Of a stretch of 64,000 nucleotides of DNA, positions 49,127 to 58,056 are shown piece by piece (within the stretch, counting starts at the first letter, position 1; every line of letters begins with the position of its first letter). Source of the stretch: JAQGMV01 sp963828715 (lineage in GTDB: Bacteria; Pseudomonadota; Gammaproteobacteria; Burkholderiales; SG8-41); contig CAWHFX010000022.1 in assembly GCA_963828715.1 (NCBI GenBank), positions 1 to 64,000 of the forward strand, in the 5' to 3' direction. The notes beneath the pieces are model-generated. The model saw only the letters and a list, made by a program, of their open reading frames with translations, had not been told where the DNA came from and ran no database searches. The translations under genes and the position numbers were made by a program.

Positions 49127-51571
49127 GCCGTCTCCAACACGGGCTCGATACACGCGAACTCGTCTTTCGACTTGCCTGCCGCGCGCTCGGCCCACGGATC
49201 GGGCTGTCCGTCGAGCGCGAACAGCAGTCGTTCGTGGAGGGCCTTGCGGCCGGCTGCATCGTCGAGCACGCGCTTCTTCACGTAGTCGAGACCGACACGA
49301 TGAACGAAGTGCACTGTACGCTCGAGATACCAGCCTTCTTCGCGGTAGAGCTGGAGGAACGCCCCCGCATATTCGAGCACCTCTTCCTGCGTTTTCACTT
49401 TTACGAAAAATTGCGCGACTTCCGTCTTGATGCCGCCGTTGCCCGCGACGTAGATCTCCCATCCGGAATCGACGCCGATCACGCCCACATCCTTGATGCC
49501 GGATTCGGCGCAGTTGCGCGGGCAGCCGGAGACGGCGAGCTTCACCTTATGCGGGGCGTACATGCGCCACAGCGCGCGTTCGAGCTGCTGACCCATGTGC
49601 GTCGAGTCCTGCACGCCGAAGCGGCACCATTCGGAGCCGACGCAGGTCTTCACCGTGCGCAGCGCTTTCGCGTAGGCGTGTCCCGACGGCATGTCGAGGT
49701 CGCGCCACACTTTGGGCAGGTCGTCCTTGCGCACGCCGAGAAGATCGATCCGCTGGCCGCCCGTCACCTTCACGGTCGGGATCGAATACTTGTCGACCAC
49801 GTCGGCAATGCGCCGCAGCTCGCTCGAGTTGGTCACGCCACCCCACATCCGGGGCACGACCGAGAACGTGCCGTCCTTCTGGATATTCGCGTGAGCGCGT
49901 TCGTTGATGAAGCGCGATTGCGGATCGTCCTGCGCTTCGTTCGGCCAGGTGGAGATGAGATAGTAGTTGAGCGCCGGACGGCACGTGGCGCAGCCGTTGG
50001 GTGTGCGCCACTCGAGGAAATGCATCGCGGCTGCGATCGAAAGGAGCCTGTGCTGCCGGATGGCGATGCGAACCTCGGCGTGGGTGCGGTCGGTGCAGCC
50101 GCACATCGGCTTCATCTTGGGCGCGGAAGAATAGTCGGCGCCGGCAACGCTCATGAGTATCTGTTCGACGAGCCCGGTGCACGATCCGCACGAGCTCGAC
50201 GCCTTGGTGTGCTTGCGCACGTCGTCTACCGTGTAGAGCTTCTGCTCGCGGATCGCCTTGACGATCGTGCCCTTGCACACGCCGTTGCAGCCGCAGACTT
50301 CCATGTCGTCCGCCATCGCGGCAGCGCGGTTCTGGCCGAGGTGCCCGGTGTCGCCGAGATTCGTTTCTCCGAACATCAGACGATCGCGCATCGGGGCGAC
50401 GCTGGTCGCGTTTCGCAGGAGCTTGAAGTAGTACGCGCCGTCGACCGTGTCACCGTAAAGCACCGCGCCGACCAGCCTGTCGTCCTTCAGCACGAGCTTC
50501 TTGTAGACGCCGGCCATCGGATCGGCGAGCGTGATGTGCTCGGTGCCTTCGCCGCCGTCGAACTCGCCGGCCGAGAACAGGTCGATCCCGGTCACCTTGA
50601 GCTTGGTCGACGTGACCGAACCGGCATAGCGGCCGACGCCGTGCAGCGCGAGATGGTTCGCGCATACCTTGGCCATCTCGAACAGGGGCGCAACGAGGCC
50701 GTACGCGATGCCGCGGTGATTCACGCATTCGCCGACGGCGTAGATGCGCGGATCGAACGTCTGCATCGTGTCGCTCACCACCACGCCGCGGTTGCAGTGA
50801 AGGCCTGCTTTCTCGGCGAGCTCCGTGTTCGGGCGGACACCTACGGCCATGACTACGAGGTCCGCGGGAATCGACGTCGCCGTCCTTGAAACGCACGCCG
50901 CACACGCGGCCTGATTCGCCCGCAGTGAGCTCGGTCGTCTGCTTCGGAAGCAGGAACCGGAGACCGTGCGCTTCGAGCGAATTCTGCAGAAGCTTCGCGG
51001 CGCGTGCGGTCGAGCTGGCGTTCCATGAGCGTGTCGAGAAGATGCACGACCGTCACGTCCATGCCGCGCGCGCTTGCAGGCCGTTCGCGGCTTCAAGACC
51101 CAGCAGGCCGCCGCCGATAACCACGGCATGCTTGCCGCGTCTTGGCTTCGTCGATCATCGCTTCGGTATCCGCGATGTCGCGATAGGTGATCACACCCGG
51201 CAGCCTTGGCCGGGAATCGGCAGGATGACGGGATTGGAGCCGGTCGCGAGCAGCAGCCGGTCGTATGCGCGCTTCGGTGCCGTCATCGGCGATCACGACG
51301 CGGCGCACGCGGTCGATGCTCATGACTTTCTTGCCGGTATGAAGCGTGATGCCGTTGCTCTTCGTACCACTCGCGGCTGTTGAGGACGATCTCGTCGAGC
51401 GTCTGCTCGCCCGCGAGCACGGGCGAAAGCAGGATGCGGTTGTAATTGGGGTGCGGCTCGGCGCCGAAAATCGTGATGTCGTAGAGATCCGGCGAGATCT
51501 GACAGCAGCTCTTCGATCGTGCGCACGCCGGCCATGCCGTTACCGACGCATACCAGCTTCATCTTGCGCAT
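49123..51571 (-). CDS. nirB: Nitrite reductase (NADH) large subunit, N-terminal third frameshifted
   Basis: The siroheme assimilatory nitrite reductase that makes ammonium from nitrite. From about 50,860 down the frame is intact: FAD/NAD domain end (VVMAVGVRPNTELAEKAGL), BFD-like Cys motifs (CGCNGVCKGTI, SSCGSCTGLV), ferredoxin-like half domains and the siroheme/4Fe-4S ligands in CVGSEWCRFG and SGCPRNCAESGIKD. Upstream, MRKMKLVCVGNGMAGVRTIEELL (ATG at 51571) is right, but at least six single-base slips break the frame between 51,530 and 50,860. Each segment is recognisable in one of the three frames (e.g. YDITIFGAEPHPNYNRILLSP). Confidence 0.83.
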
Positions 51572-51606
51572 AAGTCGTCTTCAACAAAAGTTCCGAGATC
51601 GCTTGA

Positions 51607-51620
51607 GCATGATGTATGCC
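51607..51620 (-). promoter_or_regulatory. Putative sigma-54 promoter for nirB
   Basis: On the minus strand TGTGGCATACATCATGCT carries GG (51620-51619) and GC (51608-51607) separated by exactly 10 bases, the -24/-12 layout. The -24 half (TGGCA) is good; the -12 half is ATGCT instead of TTGCA. The predicted start falls about 25 bases before the nirB ATG. Confidence 0.45.
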
Positions 51621-51674
51621 ACATGGAAGCCGCGAGGGATGAGGGCGAGTGAGAGGGGGGCAGATGCGATAGAT

Positions 51675-51693
51675 GCGCACTCATCATGTGCGC
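51675..51693. promoter_or_regulatory. NtrC-like enhancer palindrome
   Basis: GCGCAC-N7-GTGCGC. It contains GCACT-CATCA-TGTGC, one mismatch from the NtrC consensus GCACY-N5-RGTGC. It lies about 60 bases upstream of the nirB sigma-54 site and 185 upstream of the nirC one, suitable distances for an enhancer serving both. Confidence 0.45.
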
Positions 51694-51876
51694 GAGGCCG
51701 CTTGCTGCACTGATAAGGCACGCGTCTTCGCAATGCCCGCGCCTGGTGCGCAACGCTTGCGTCGAGTGCGTCGAAGCGCCGCGATGCAGCTTTCTTCTCG
51801 GAACACGCAGCAGTGATGGTGCGTGCTGCACCGGCCGTGAGCGGCATGTTGACTCTCTACGTCCTTTTTCAAAGCG

Positions 51877-51892
51877 TGGTACGCCTCTTGCG
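51877..51892 (+). promoter_or_regulatory. Putative sigma-54 promoter for nirC-kinase operon
   Basis: TGGTACGCCTCTTGCG matches the sigma-54 consensus TGGYRYR-N4-TTGC, with GG (51878-51879) and GC (51890-51891) 10 bases apart. The nirC GTG start is about 72 bases downstream. Bases 51572-51963 hold no gene. Confidence 0.55.
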
Positions 51893-51963
51893 TTCGGCGG
51901 CCCCGATGTTTTCAACAGCCGCGATCTCGTATCGCAGCGCACTGACTACTTTCGGGAGATGCA

Positions 51964-52787
51964 GTGGCTTATCTGGCGCCTTCGGAGTTTGTGACCAAGA
52001 TGGTGGATGCGGGCGAGTCGAAGATATTCATGGCCACCCGCGACACGTTGATCCGAGCCTATATGGCCGGCGCGATTCTCGCGCTTGCGGCGGTCTTCGC
52101 GGTGACGGTCACGGTGCAGACCGGATACCCGATCATCGGCGCGATCCTGTTTCCCGTCGGTTTTTGCATGCTGTATCTGCTCGGCTTCGATCTCGTCACC
52201 GGCGTGTTCGTGCTGACGCCGCTCGCGCTTATCGACAAGCGGCCCGGCGTGACCGTGCAGGGCGTGCTGCGGAACTGGGGACTCGTCTTCTGCGGCAACT
52301 TCGCGGGCGCTTTCACGGTCGCCGTCATCATGGCGACGGTCGTTCACTTACGGCTTTTCGACCGATCCCGGCAAGGTCGGCGCGTTGCTCGGCAGCATCG
52401 GCGAATCGCGCACGCTCGGCTATGCGAAGTACGGCGCGGCGGGCATGCTCACGCTCTTCATGCGCGCGCGCGCTGTGCAACTGGATGGTGTCGACCGGTG
52501 TGGTGGGCGCGATGATCTCCACCACGGTGAGCGGCAAGGTGATCGCGATGTGGATGCCGATCATGGTGTTCTTCGCGATGACATTCGAGCACTCGGTGGT
52601 GAACATGTTCTTGTTCCCGACCGGACTCCTGCTCGGCGGCAAGTTCTCGATCATGGATTACCTTATCTGGAACGAGATTCCGACGATCGTGGGCAACATC
52701 GTCGGCGGCCTGGCGTTCACCGGGCTCACGCTCTACGCCACGCACGTGAAGACCGCTCCGAAGCGTGCCCTGCGCCGCGCCGCGTGA
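51964..52787 (+). CDS. nirC: Formate/nitrite transporter (NirC-like), frameshifted
   Basis: An FNT-family inner-membrane channel. The GTG start gives MAYLAPSEFVTKMVDAGESKIFMATRDTLIRAYMAGAILALAA, the conserved FNT opening, then KRPGVTVQGVLRNWGLVFCGNFAGA. Near 52,345 the frame slips (TYGFSTDPGKVGALLGSIGESRTLGYAKYGAAGM lies in another frame) and again near 52,475, after which NWMVSTGVVGAMISTTVSGKVIAMWMPIMVFFAMTFEHSVVNM runs to the stop. Total length is normal. It imports nitrite for NirBD and overlaps the kinase start (GTGA). Confidence 0.82.
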
Positions 52788-54563
52788 AAATTGAAGCGCT
52801 GCGGGTCCCTCGCGGCCCGCCTTCCGGCACGCTGAAGGTTTCCGTCGGTCAGCATTCCGACAAGGGACGAAAGCCGGTCAACCAGGACTTCTACGGGGTC
52901 ACGGTGCCGAAGGAGCCTCTGCTGAGCTCCAAGGGCATTGCCGTCGCGATTGCAGACGGGATCGGAACCAGCGAAGTAAGCCAGATTGCGGCCGAGTTCG
53001 CGGTCTTGGGTATCCTTGACGACTACTACTGCACGTCGGAGTCATGGTCGGTCAAGAAGTCGGTCGAGCGCGTGCTCACGGCGACCAATTCGTGGCTTCA
53101 CGCGAAGACTCAGCAGAGCGAGTACCGCTACGACACCGATCGGGGTTATGTCTGCACATTGAGCGCCCTTATCGTGAAGGGTGCGACCGCACACCTTTTT
53201 CATGTCGGCGATACACGCATCTACCGCGTCCACCCGAATGCGCTCGAGCAGCTGACGAATGATCACCGCGTGCGGCTGTCCGAGAGTCAGAGCTACCTCA
53301 ACCGGGCGGTCGGCTGCAAAGCTCAGGTCGAGATCGACTACCACGCCGTCAACGTCGAGCGGGGCGACGCCTTCCTGCTCGCAAGCGACGGTGTGTACGA
53401 GCACGTGGACGCGGCATTCATGACCGCTGCCGTGCCGGAGCGGACGCAGCGATGGCAATCTCGATCGTGCTGCCCGCGCGATCGTTGATGAGGCCTACCA
53501 GCGCGGGAGCGACGACAATCTGACCGTCCAGATCGTCGTCCTGGAGCAGGTATCCGCGTCTGCGGCGGGCGGCGCATACCGGCAGGTGAGCTGACGCTTC
53601 CGGCGCCGCCGATGCTCGAGGCCCGCATGGTATTCGACGGCTACAGGATCGTCCGGCGAGCTCCATGTCGAGTCATCGCAGCCACATCTATCTCGCCGTG
53701 GACATCGAAAGCGAAGAGCGCGTCGTGATCAAGACACCTTCGGTGGATCTTGCAGGGCGACGCGGCGTATCTGGAGCGCTTCCTCATGGAGGAGTGGGTG
53801 GCGCGGCGCATCGACAGCCGCACGTGCTCAAACCGTGCAGGCAGACCCGCAAGCGCAACTATCTCTACGTTGCGAGTGAATACGTCGAGGGCCGCACGCT
53901 TGCGCAGTGGATGATCGACAACCCGCGCCCCGACGTCGAGACGGTGCGCGGTATCGTCGAGCAGATCGCCAAAGGTTTGCAGGCATTCCACCGTCGCGAG
54001 ATGCTGCATCAGGACCTGCGACCCGACAACATCATGATCGACGGCACGGGCACCGTGAAGATCATCGATTTCGGGTCGGTCCGCGTGGCGGGCATCGTGG
54101 AGATGGCCGCCTGCGAGGAGCAGGAGATCCTCGGTACAGTTCAGTACACCGCGCCCGAGTATTTCCTCGGAGAAGCGGGAAGCGAACGCTCCGACCTGTT
54201 CTCGCTCGCCGTGATCGTCTATCAGATGCTGTCGGGGAGGCTGCCCTATGGCGCGGAAGTGCCGAAGGCGAGATCCGTATCGGCACAGAGGCGGCTACGC
54301 TACCAGTCGGTGCTCGATGAGATCGCGAGATTCCGGCGTGGATCGACGACGTGCTGCGGAAGGCAGTGCATCCCGATCCGCTCCGGCGTTACGAAACACT
54401 CTCCGAATTTGTCTACGACCTGCGTCATCCGAATGCGGCCTTTCTGAACCGCACGCAGCCGCCTTTGATCGAGCGCAATCCTCTTCTTTTCTGGAAGTGC
54501 GTATCGGCGATCCTCGCGCTCGCTCTCCTCGTGTCGTTCTTCGTCGGATCCGGTAGGGCGTAG
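52784..54563 (+). CDS. Bifunctional PP2C phosphatase / Ser-Thr protein kinase with C-terminal TM, frameshifted
   Basis: An N-terminal PP2C domain (NQDFYGV, VAIADGIGTSEVSQIAAEF, FHVGDTRIYRV, LLASDGVYEHVD, then GSDDNLTVQIVVLE after a slip near 53,455) is followed by a protein kinase (MVFDGYRIVR; catalytic HQDLRPDNIMID; IDFGSVRV; GTVQYTAPEYF) and a C-terminal helix FWKCVSAILALALLVSFFVG. Further slips occur near 53,660, 53,750-53,820 and 54,280-54,350. This fusion accompanies nitrate/nitrite assimilation genes in several proteobacteria; its substrate is unknown. The GTG start overlaps the nirC stop. Confidence 0.78.
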
Positions 54564-54622
54564 CTGCGCTCGCTTACGCCTAGTCGGTGAGCTAATTCCG
54601 ATATGCGAAGTCGAGCAGGCGC

Positions 54623-55039
54623 TTATGCAACCGCGTTCGATGCGGCTCCTTTCATCGCGTCGGCAAGGAACGTGTATGCCTTCGTCCATGCGTCGCGTAC
54701 CTGCGGTGTGAACGCATCGCCGAGACCTTGCTCGAGGGTCCAGAGCAGCGCCGCGGCAACCGTATCGTAATGTGCTTTGGTCACACCGTATCGAACATGG
54801 CGCCGGCCGAGATCCTGCACCGCGGGCAGGATCGTCTCGATGTCGTCCAGCCCGTTCACGGCAGCGCTGATCATGGCCATGAGCTTCTGCCCCTGGTCCT
54901 TCATATCCGTTGTGAACAGGGGCTGCAATCCAGGATCGAGCGCAAAGAGCTTTTTGTAAAAGAGCTGGGCAGCGGTGTCTCTGATCGGCAGGACTTTTCG
55001 CCACGTGCTTTTCACGAGTAGAACTTCTTCCGGGGTCAT
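54623..55039 (-). CDS. Single-domain bacterial globin
   Basis: A 138-residue hemoglobin of the Vitreoscilla/flavohemoglobin-head type: MTPEEVLLVKSTWRKVLPIRDTAAQLFYKKLFALDPGLQPLF with proximal-His region LGRRHVRYGVTKAHYDTV. No FAD/NAD reductase domain is attached. GGAGAATGC precedes the ATG at 55039; seven in-frame codons lie upstream. Placed beside the nitrite-reducing genes, a role in oxygen or nitric oxide handling is plausible (inference). Confidence 0.85.
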   Translation of the reverse strand: MTPEEVLLVKSTWRKVLPIRDTAAQLFYKKLFALDPGLQPLFTTDMKDQGQKLMAMISAAVNGLDDIETILPAVQDLGRRHVRYGVTKAHYDTVAAALLWTLEQGLGDAFTPQVRDAWTKAYTFLADAMKGAASNAVA

Positions 55040-55063
55040 GCATTCTCCTTCGTTGTGCATATA

Positions 55064-55274
55064 GGGGGCGGCGCTCGCCTCCGGCTCGGGCTTCGCGCGT
55101 TCTGCTTAGGGCCTCGCATATCTTGATGGAAATACTGATTGACGCGGGAATGTTTCGTTCGCGGGGGCCCCGCTGCCCTGCAGCCCCCGCTTACCGATAA
55201 TGGGCGGTTCTAAGCAGGGCCTTCCTCCGTAACCTCCCTTCCTTTCGTTGCGTGTCGGGCAGCACTCCGATACG
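55064..55274 (+). repeat. Dispersed intergenic repeat, copy 1
   Basis: About 210 bp starting TAGGGGGCGGCGCTCGCCT, containing TTGATGGAAATACTGA, a GC-rich core TTCGCGGGGGCCCCGCTG and TTCCTCCGTAACCTCCCTTCC, ending near GTTGCGTGTCG. The same order of blocks recurs at 62,285-62,510, and the two ends recur as an inverted short copy at 63,523-63,625. No gene. Confidence 0.75.
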
Positions 55275-55279
55275 GGTGC

Positions 55280-55852
55280 TCAGCTCAGGAGCTCGGCGAC
55301 CGTGATCACGCGGCGCGCTACTTCGGCGAGCGGAAGACTTTGGTCCATCGCCATCCTTCGTAACGAGCTGTATGCCTGATCCTCGGTGAGGCCACGCTGA
55401 TGCATGACGATGCCTTTCGCCTTCTCGATCACTTTGCGCTCGGAAAGCTTGTTGCGCGTTCGGGCAAGCTCCTGCTTCATCGCGCTGTACGCTTCGAAGC
55501 GCGCCACGGCCGCTTCGATAATCGACGTCACGCGCTCCGGCGCCCAGCCGTCGACTACGTAGGCGCTGACGCCGCACTCGACGGATTTGCGGATCGATGT
55601 TGTCCGCGGGTCTTTGGAGAACATGACTACCGTGGTCGGGCACGATTGTGCGACGGCATTCAGGCACTCGAACAGCGCGTCGCCCGGCGTCATGGTGGAG
55701 ACGACGATCACATCGGGCTCGAATTGCTCCACGCTTCGACTCAACGTGCAGGTGTCGGTCACTTCGCCGAGAATCGAATGACCCAGACGATCGAGTGCGG
55801 CCGTGAGCAGTGCCGTATCGGGCGAGTCGCGCAGAACGAGGATACGTCGCAT
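55280..55852 (-). CDS. nasT: ANTAR-domain response regulator (NasT-like)
   Basis: A 190-residue RNA-binding antiterminator. The N-terminal receiver-like domain (MRRILVLRDSPDTALLTAALDRLGHSILGEV...PDVIVVSTMTPGD) is followed by a coiled segment and a C-terminal ANTAR domain (VIEKAKGIVMHQRGLTEDQAYSSLRRMAMDQSLPLAEVARRVI). NasT releases transcription at leader terminators of nitrate/nitrite genes. The usual sensor NasS is not adjacent. The ATG at 55852 lies 15 bases after a 9-bp hairpin; the frame continues upstream but through the leader signals. Confidence 0.85.
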   Translation of the reverse strand: MRRILVLRDSPDTALLTAALDRLGHSILGEVTDTCTLSRSVEQFEPDVIVVSTMTPGDALFECLNAVAQSCPTTVVMFSKDPRTTSIRKSVECGVSAYVVDGWAPERVTSIIEAAVARFEAYSAMKQELARTRNKLSERKVIEKAKGIVMHQRGLTEDQAYSSLRRMAMDQSLPLAEVARRVITVAELLS

Positions 55853-55866
55853 CGGCGCACGACCTC

Positions 55867-55895
55867 GCAAGTTGTATGCCACGCGCACAACTTGC
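55867..55895 (-). promoter_or_regulatory. Hairpin before the nasT start codon
   Basis: A perfect 9-bp inverted repeat, GCAAGTTGT and ACAACTTGC, around an 11-base loop, ending 15 bases before the nasT ATG. The GCGAGG that could act as ribosome-binding site partly overlaps the 3' arm, so the structure may limit translation. Confidence 0.5.
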
Positions 55896-55946
55896 AACTG
55901 CGGGAGATCGGCATGAAGCGTTGAACGCGCAACGCTGGAGCCGTAC

Positions 55947-55974
55947 AAAAAAAACCCCGGCCATGAGCCGGGGG
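55947..55974 (-). terminator. Intrinsic terminator in the nasT leader (possible attenuator)
   Basis: On the minus strand CCCCGGC-TCATG-GCCGGGG is followed by eight T. It lies about 95 bases upstream of the nasT ATG and downstream of a sigma-54-like promoter and a stem-loop, so readthrough is needed to reach nasT. Confidence 0.8.
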
Positions 55975-55989
55975 AAACAGGGGAGGGTG

Positions 55990-56016
55990 TAACCGTTGCA
56001 GTAATCTCTGACTGCA
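55990..56016 (-). promoter_or_regulatory. Stem-loop in nasT leader, ANTAR-target-like
   Basis: Minus-strand TGCAGT-CAGAGATT-ACTGCA: a 6-bp stem with an 8-base loop that contains AGAGAT, which fits the A1/G4 pattern of ANTAR-bound hexaloops. It sits between the predicted transcription start and the terminator. Only one clear hairpin is seen; ANTAR targets normally have two, the second overlapping the terminator. Confidence 0.4.
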
Positions 56017-56026
56017 CACCCACTGA

Positions 56027-56040
56027 GCAGGACGCGTGCC
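56027..56040 (-). promoter_or_regulatory. Putative sigma-54 promoter for nasT
   Basis: Minus-strand TTGGCACGCGTCCTGCTC carries TGGCACG, a perfect -24 element, and CTGCT as -12, with GG (56040-56039) and GC (56028-56027) 10 bases apart. A perfect-looking palindrome (AACCAG...CTGAAT...ATTCAG...CTGGTT, 56041-56070) abuts it upstream. Bases 55853-56184 hold no gene. Confidence 0.6.
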
Positions 56041-56184
56041 AACCAGAAAACTGAATGAATTCAGCTGGTTGAAAATCATCATTTCGACGCCTTGTCGCCC
56101 CTGGCAGACGTCAGAGTTCCGCGATGTGGTACACGGCTGACCACACACGGTTTTTTGCGTCGCTCTACTGCGACAGCCGTCCGA

Positions 56185-56760
56185 TCAGCCTCCGAACCAA
56201 CGCTTTGGCCTCGAGCGTGGTCGCACCAAGGCGACCAACTCGGCACCGCTTACGAGCAGCACGGGCTCGGCCGCGGCGAGCTTCCGAGCAGGCGCGGAGA
56301 ATTCTCCGGTCGCGAGACAGATACCGCGAGAGGCCTCCTTGCGATCGACTGCCTGCGCGAGCTCGCGCACTGGATCGGCACCGACCTGATTCACTTTCCA
56401 GCGGCGGCAGTGAACCAGCGTAACGCGCCCGTTCTTCGCGAGCGCGAAGTCGTAGCCTTGCTCGGTCGATGGTGTCACCTGATAACCCTCGCGCTTATAG
56501 GCCTCGCCGACCAGTGCACTGAAGTTTTCCCATGACATGGCCCGCAGCAATCCGAGCTTTTCAGTCGGATCGGACGGCACGCCGCTGCGCCACTGCTGGA
56601 TGGCGATATAGATCGCGAGCAGCACGAAGGGCAACGCGAAGAACGGCGCGATCGACGGATACACGGCATAGGCAATCCAGAACAGCCCCAATGCGACAAG
56701 CACCGTGACCCACCAGGGCTGGCGCGCGAGCAACTGGAACAACGTCGTCTGTTCGGCCAC
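56185..56760 (-). CDS. Membrane-anchored restriction-endonuclease-like (Mrr-type) protein
   Basis: A 191-residue protein with two N-terminal hydrophobic helices (PWWVTVLVALGLFWIAYAVYPSIAPFFALPFVLLAIYIAI). A nuclease-like domain follows: MSWENFSALVGEAYKREGYQV, the Asp in GYDFALAKNGRVTLVHCRRWKV and VRELAQAVDRKEASRGI. The usual D-(E/Q)xK catalytic core appears as YDFAL...HCRRWKV, so the acidic/Lys motif is degenerate. The family is common in betaproteobacteria and of unknown role. No methyltransferase is adjacent. Confidence 0.72.
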   Translation of the reverse strand: MAEQTTLFQLLARQPWWVTVLVALGLFWIAYAVYPSIAPFFALPFVLLAIYIAIQQWRSGVPSDPTEKLGLLRAMSWENFSALVGEAYKREGYQVTPSTEQGYDFALAKNGRVTLVHCRRWKVNQVGADPVRELAQAVDRKEASRGICLATGEFSAPARKLAAAEPVLLVSGAELVALVRPRSRPKRWFGG

Positions 56761-57022
56761 GCTGAGAGAAATATCGAAGAGAGGAGGGAACCGAGCGCGA
56801 GGCGCTGAAGCGCGCGTATTGTAGACGTTTGGTGAGGCTCTCGGGGCTCGGACAGGATGCTCGAACGGCGCAGATCGCGGCCAGCCGCCTATACGACGCC
56901 GACGACATACTCAACGCTGCGCAATATGCGGCGCGTCATATAATCGGCAGCCGCTGCAGAGTGTGTCGCTGCGCGCAGGAACCATGCAGTGCGCGCCATG
57001 AACAAGTGAAGCTGGAGGAGTC

Positions 57023-58054
57023 GTGATACGTGTGACGAAGTTGCTGGCGATCGTGCTGCTGGCGTTCGCGGCCGCGGGCGCAGGCGCGCAGGCACTGGAA
57101 AAGCGGAGCATTACGCTTGCCGTCGGCGGCAAAAGTCTCCTCTACTACCTGCCGCTCACGATTGCCGAGCGCAAGGGTTATTTCAAGAGCGAAGGACTCG
57201 ACGTCGATATCGTCGACTTCCCGGGCGGAGCGAAAGCACTGCAGGCGCTTGTCGGTGGCAGTGCAGACGTGGTGTCCGGTGCTTACGAGCACACGATCAA
57301 CATGCAGGCCAAAGGGCAGCCGATCGTGGCCATTGCGCTGGAGGGACGCTATAACGGAATCGTCTTCGCACTTGCGAAATCCAAGGCCGCCAGCTTCAAG
57401 GGCCTCGCCGACATCAAGGGGCTGAAAGTCGGCGTCACGGCGCCTGGCTCGAGCACGCACATGGCGGTGCAGAATCTCGCGGCCAAGGCCGGTCTCAAGC
57501 CCGACGATTTCGCAGCGATCGGTATCGGGGCGACGGCTGGCGCGATCGCAGCCGTGAAGAGAGGCAGCGTGGATGCCATTTCCAATCTCGATCCGGTGAT
57601 TACCAAGCTCGAAACCGACGGCGATATCGTGGTGGTCGCCGATACGCGTACGGCGAAAGGCATGAAGGAGGTGTACGGGGGTGCCTACCATGCCGCCTGC
57701 ATCTACGCTCCGGTCGAATGGGTGAAGCGCAACCCGAATACCGCACAGGCGGTGGTGAACGCGATAGTGCGTGCAGTCTTGTGGCTGAAGAGCGCGAGCG
57801 TGGACGACGTGATCGCAACGGTGCCGAAGGAGTACTACGGCGGCGATTTCGCGCTCTACCGCGGATCGCTCCTGAAAAACAAGGACGGCTATTCGCCCGA
57901 CGGGCGCTTCTCGCTCGAAGGCGCCCAGAATGTCTACAAGGTGCTGGACCAGTTCGTGCCCGAAGTGCAGAAGGCGAAGATCGACCTTGCGCAGACGTTC
58001 GACAACAGCTTCGTCGATCGCGCCTTGAAAAAATACGGGGGCGCCAAAAAATAA
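57023..58054 (+). CDS. ABC transporter substrate-binding protein (NrtA/SsuA/TauA type)
   Basis: A 343-residue periplasmic receptor with signal peptide MIRVTKLLAIVLLAFAAAGAGAQA. Family features are YYLPLTIAERKGYFKSEGLDVDIVDFPGGAKALQALVGGSADVVSGAYEHTI and LKVGVTAPGSSTHMAVQNLAAKAG. Such proteins bind nitrate, sulfonates, taurine or pyrimidine precursors. GGAGGAG lies 2 bases before the GTG. It is followed after 2 bases by the ATPase gene. The ligand is unknown; proximity to the nitrogen island makes a nitrogen compound plausible. Confidence 0.85.
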   Translation: MIRVTKLLAIVLLAFAAAGAGAQALEKRSITLAVGGKSLLYYLPLTIAERKGYFKSEGLDVDIVDFPGGAKALQALVGGSADVVSGAYEHTINMQAKGQPIVAIALEGRYNGIVFALAKSKAASFKGLADIKGLKVGVTAPGSSTHMAVQNLAAKAGLKPDDFAAIGIGATAGAIAAVKRGSVDAISNLDPVITKLETDGDIVVVADTRTAKGMKEVYGGAYHAACIYAPVEWVKRNPNTAQAVVNAIVRAVLWLKSASVDDVIATVPKEYYGGDFALYRGSLLKNKDGYSPDGRFSLEGAQNVYKVLDQFVPEVQKAKIDLAQTFDNSFVDRALKKYGGAKK

Positions 58055-58056
58055 AC

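Noticed and set aside
56185..56760. Restriction-modification system
   Set aside because: No methyltransferase or specificity gene is adjacent and the nuclease motif is degenerate; the protein is membrane-anchored.
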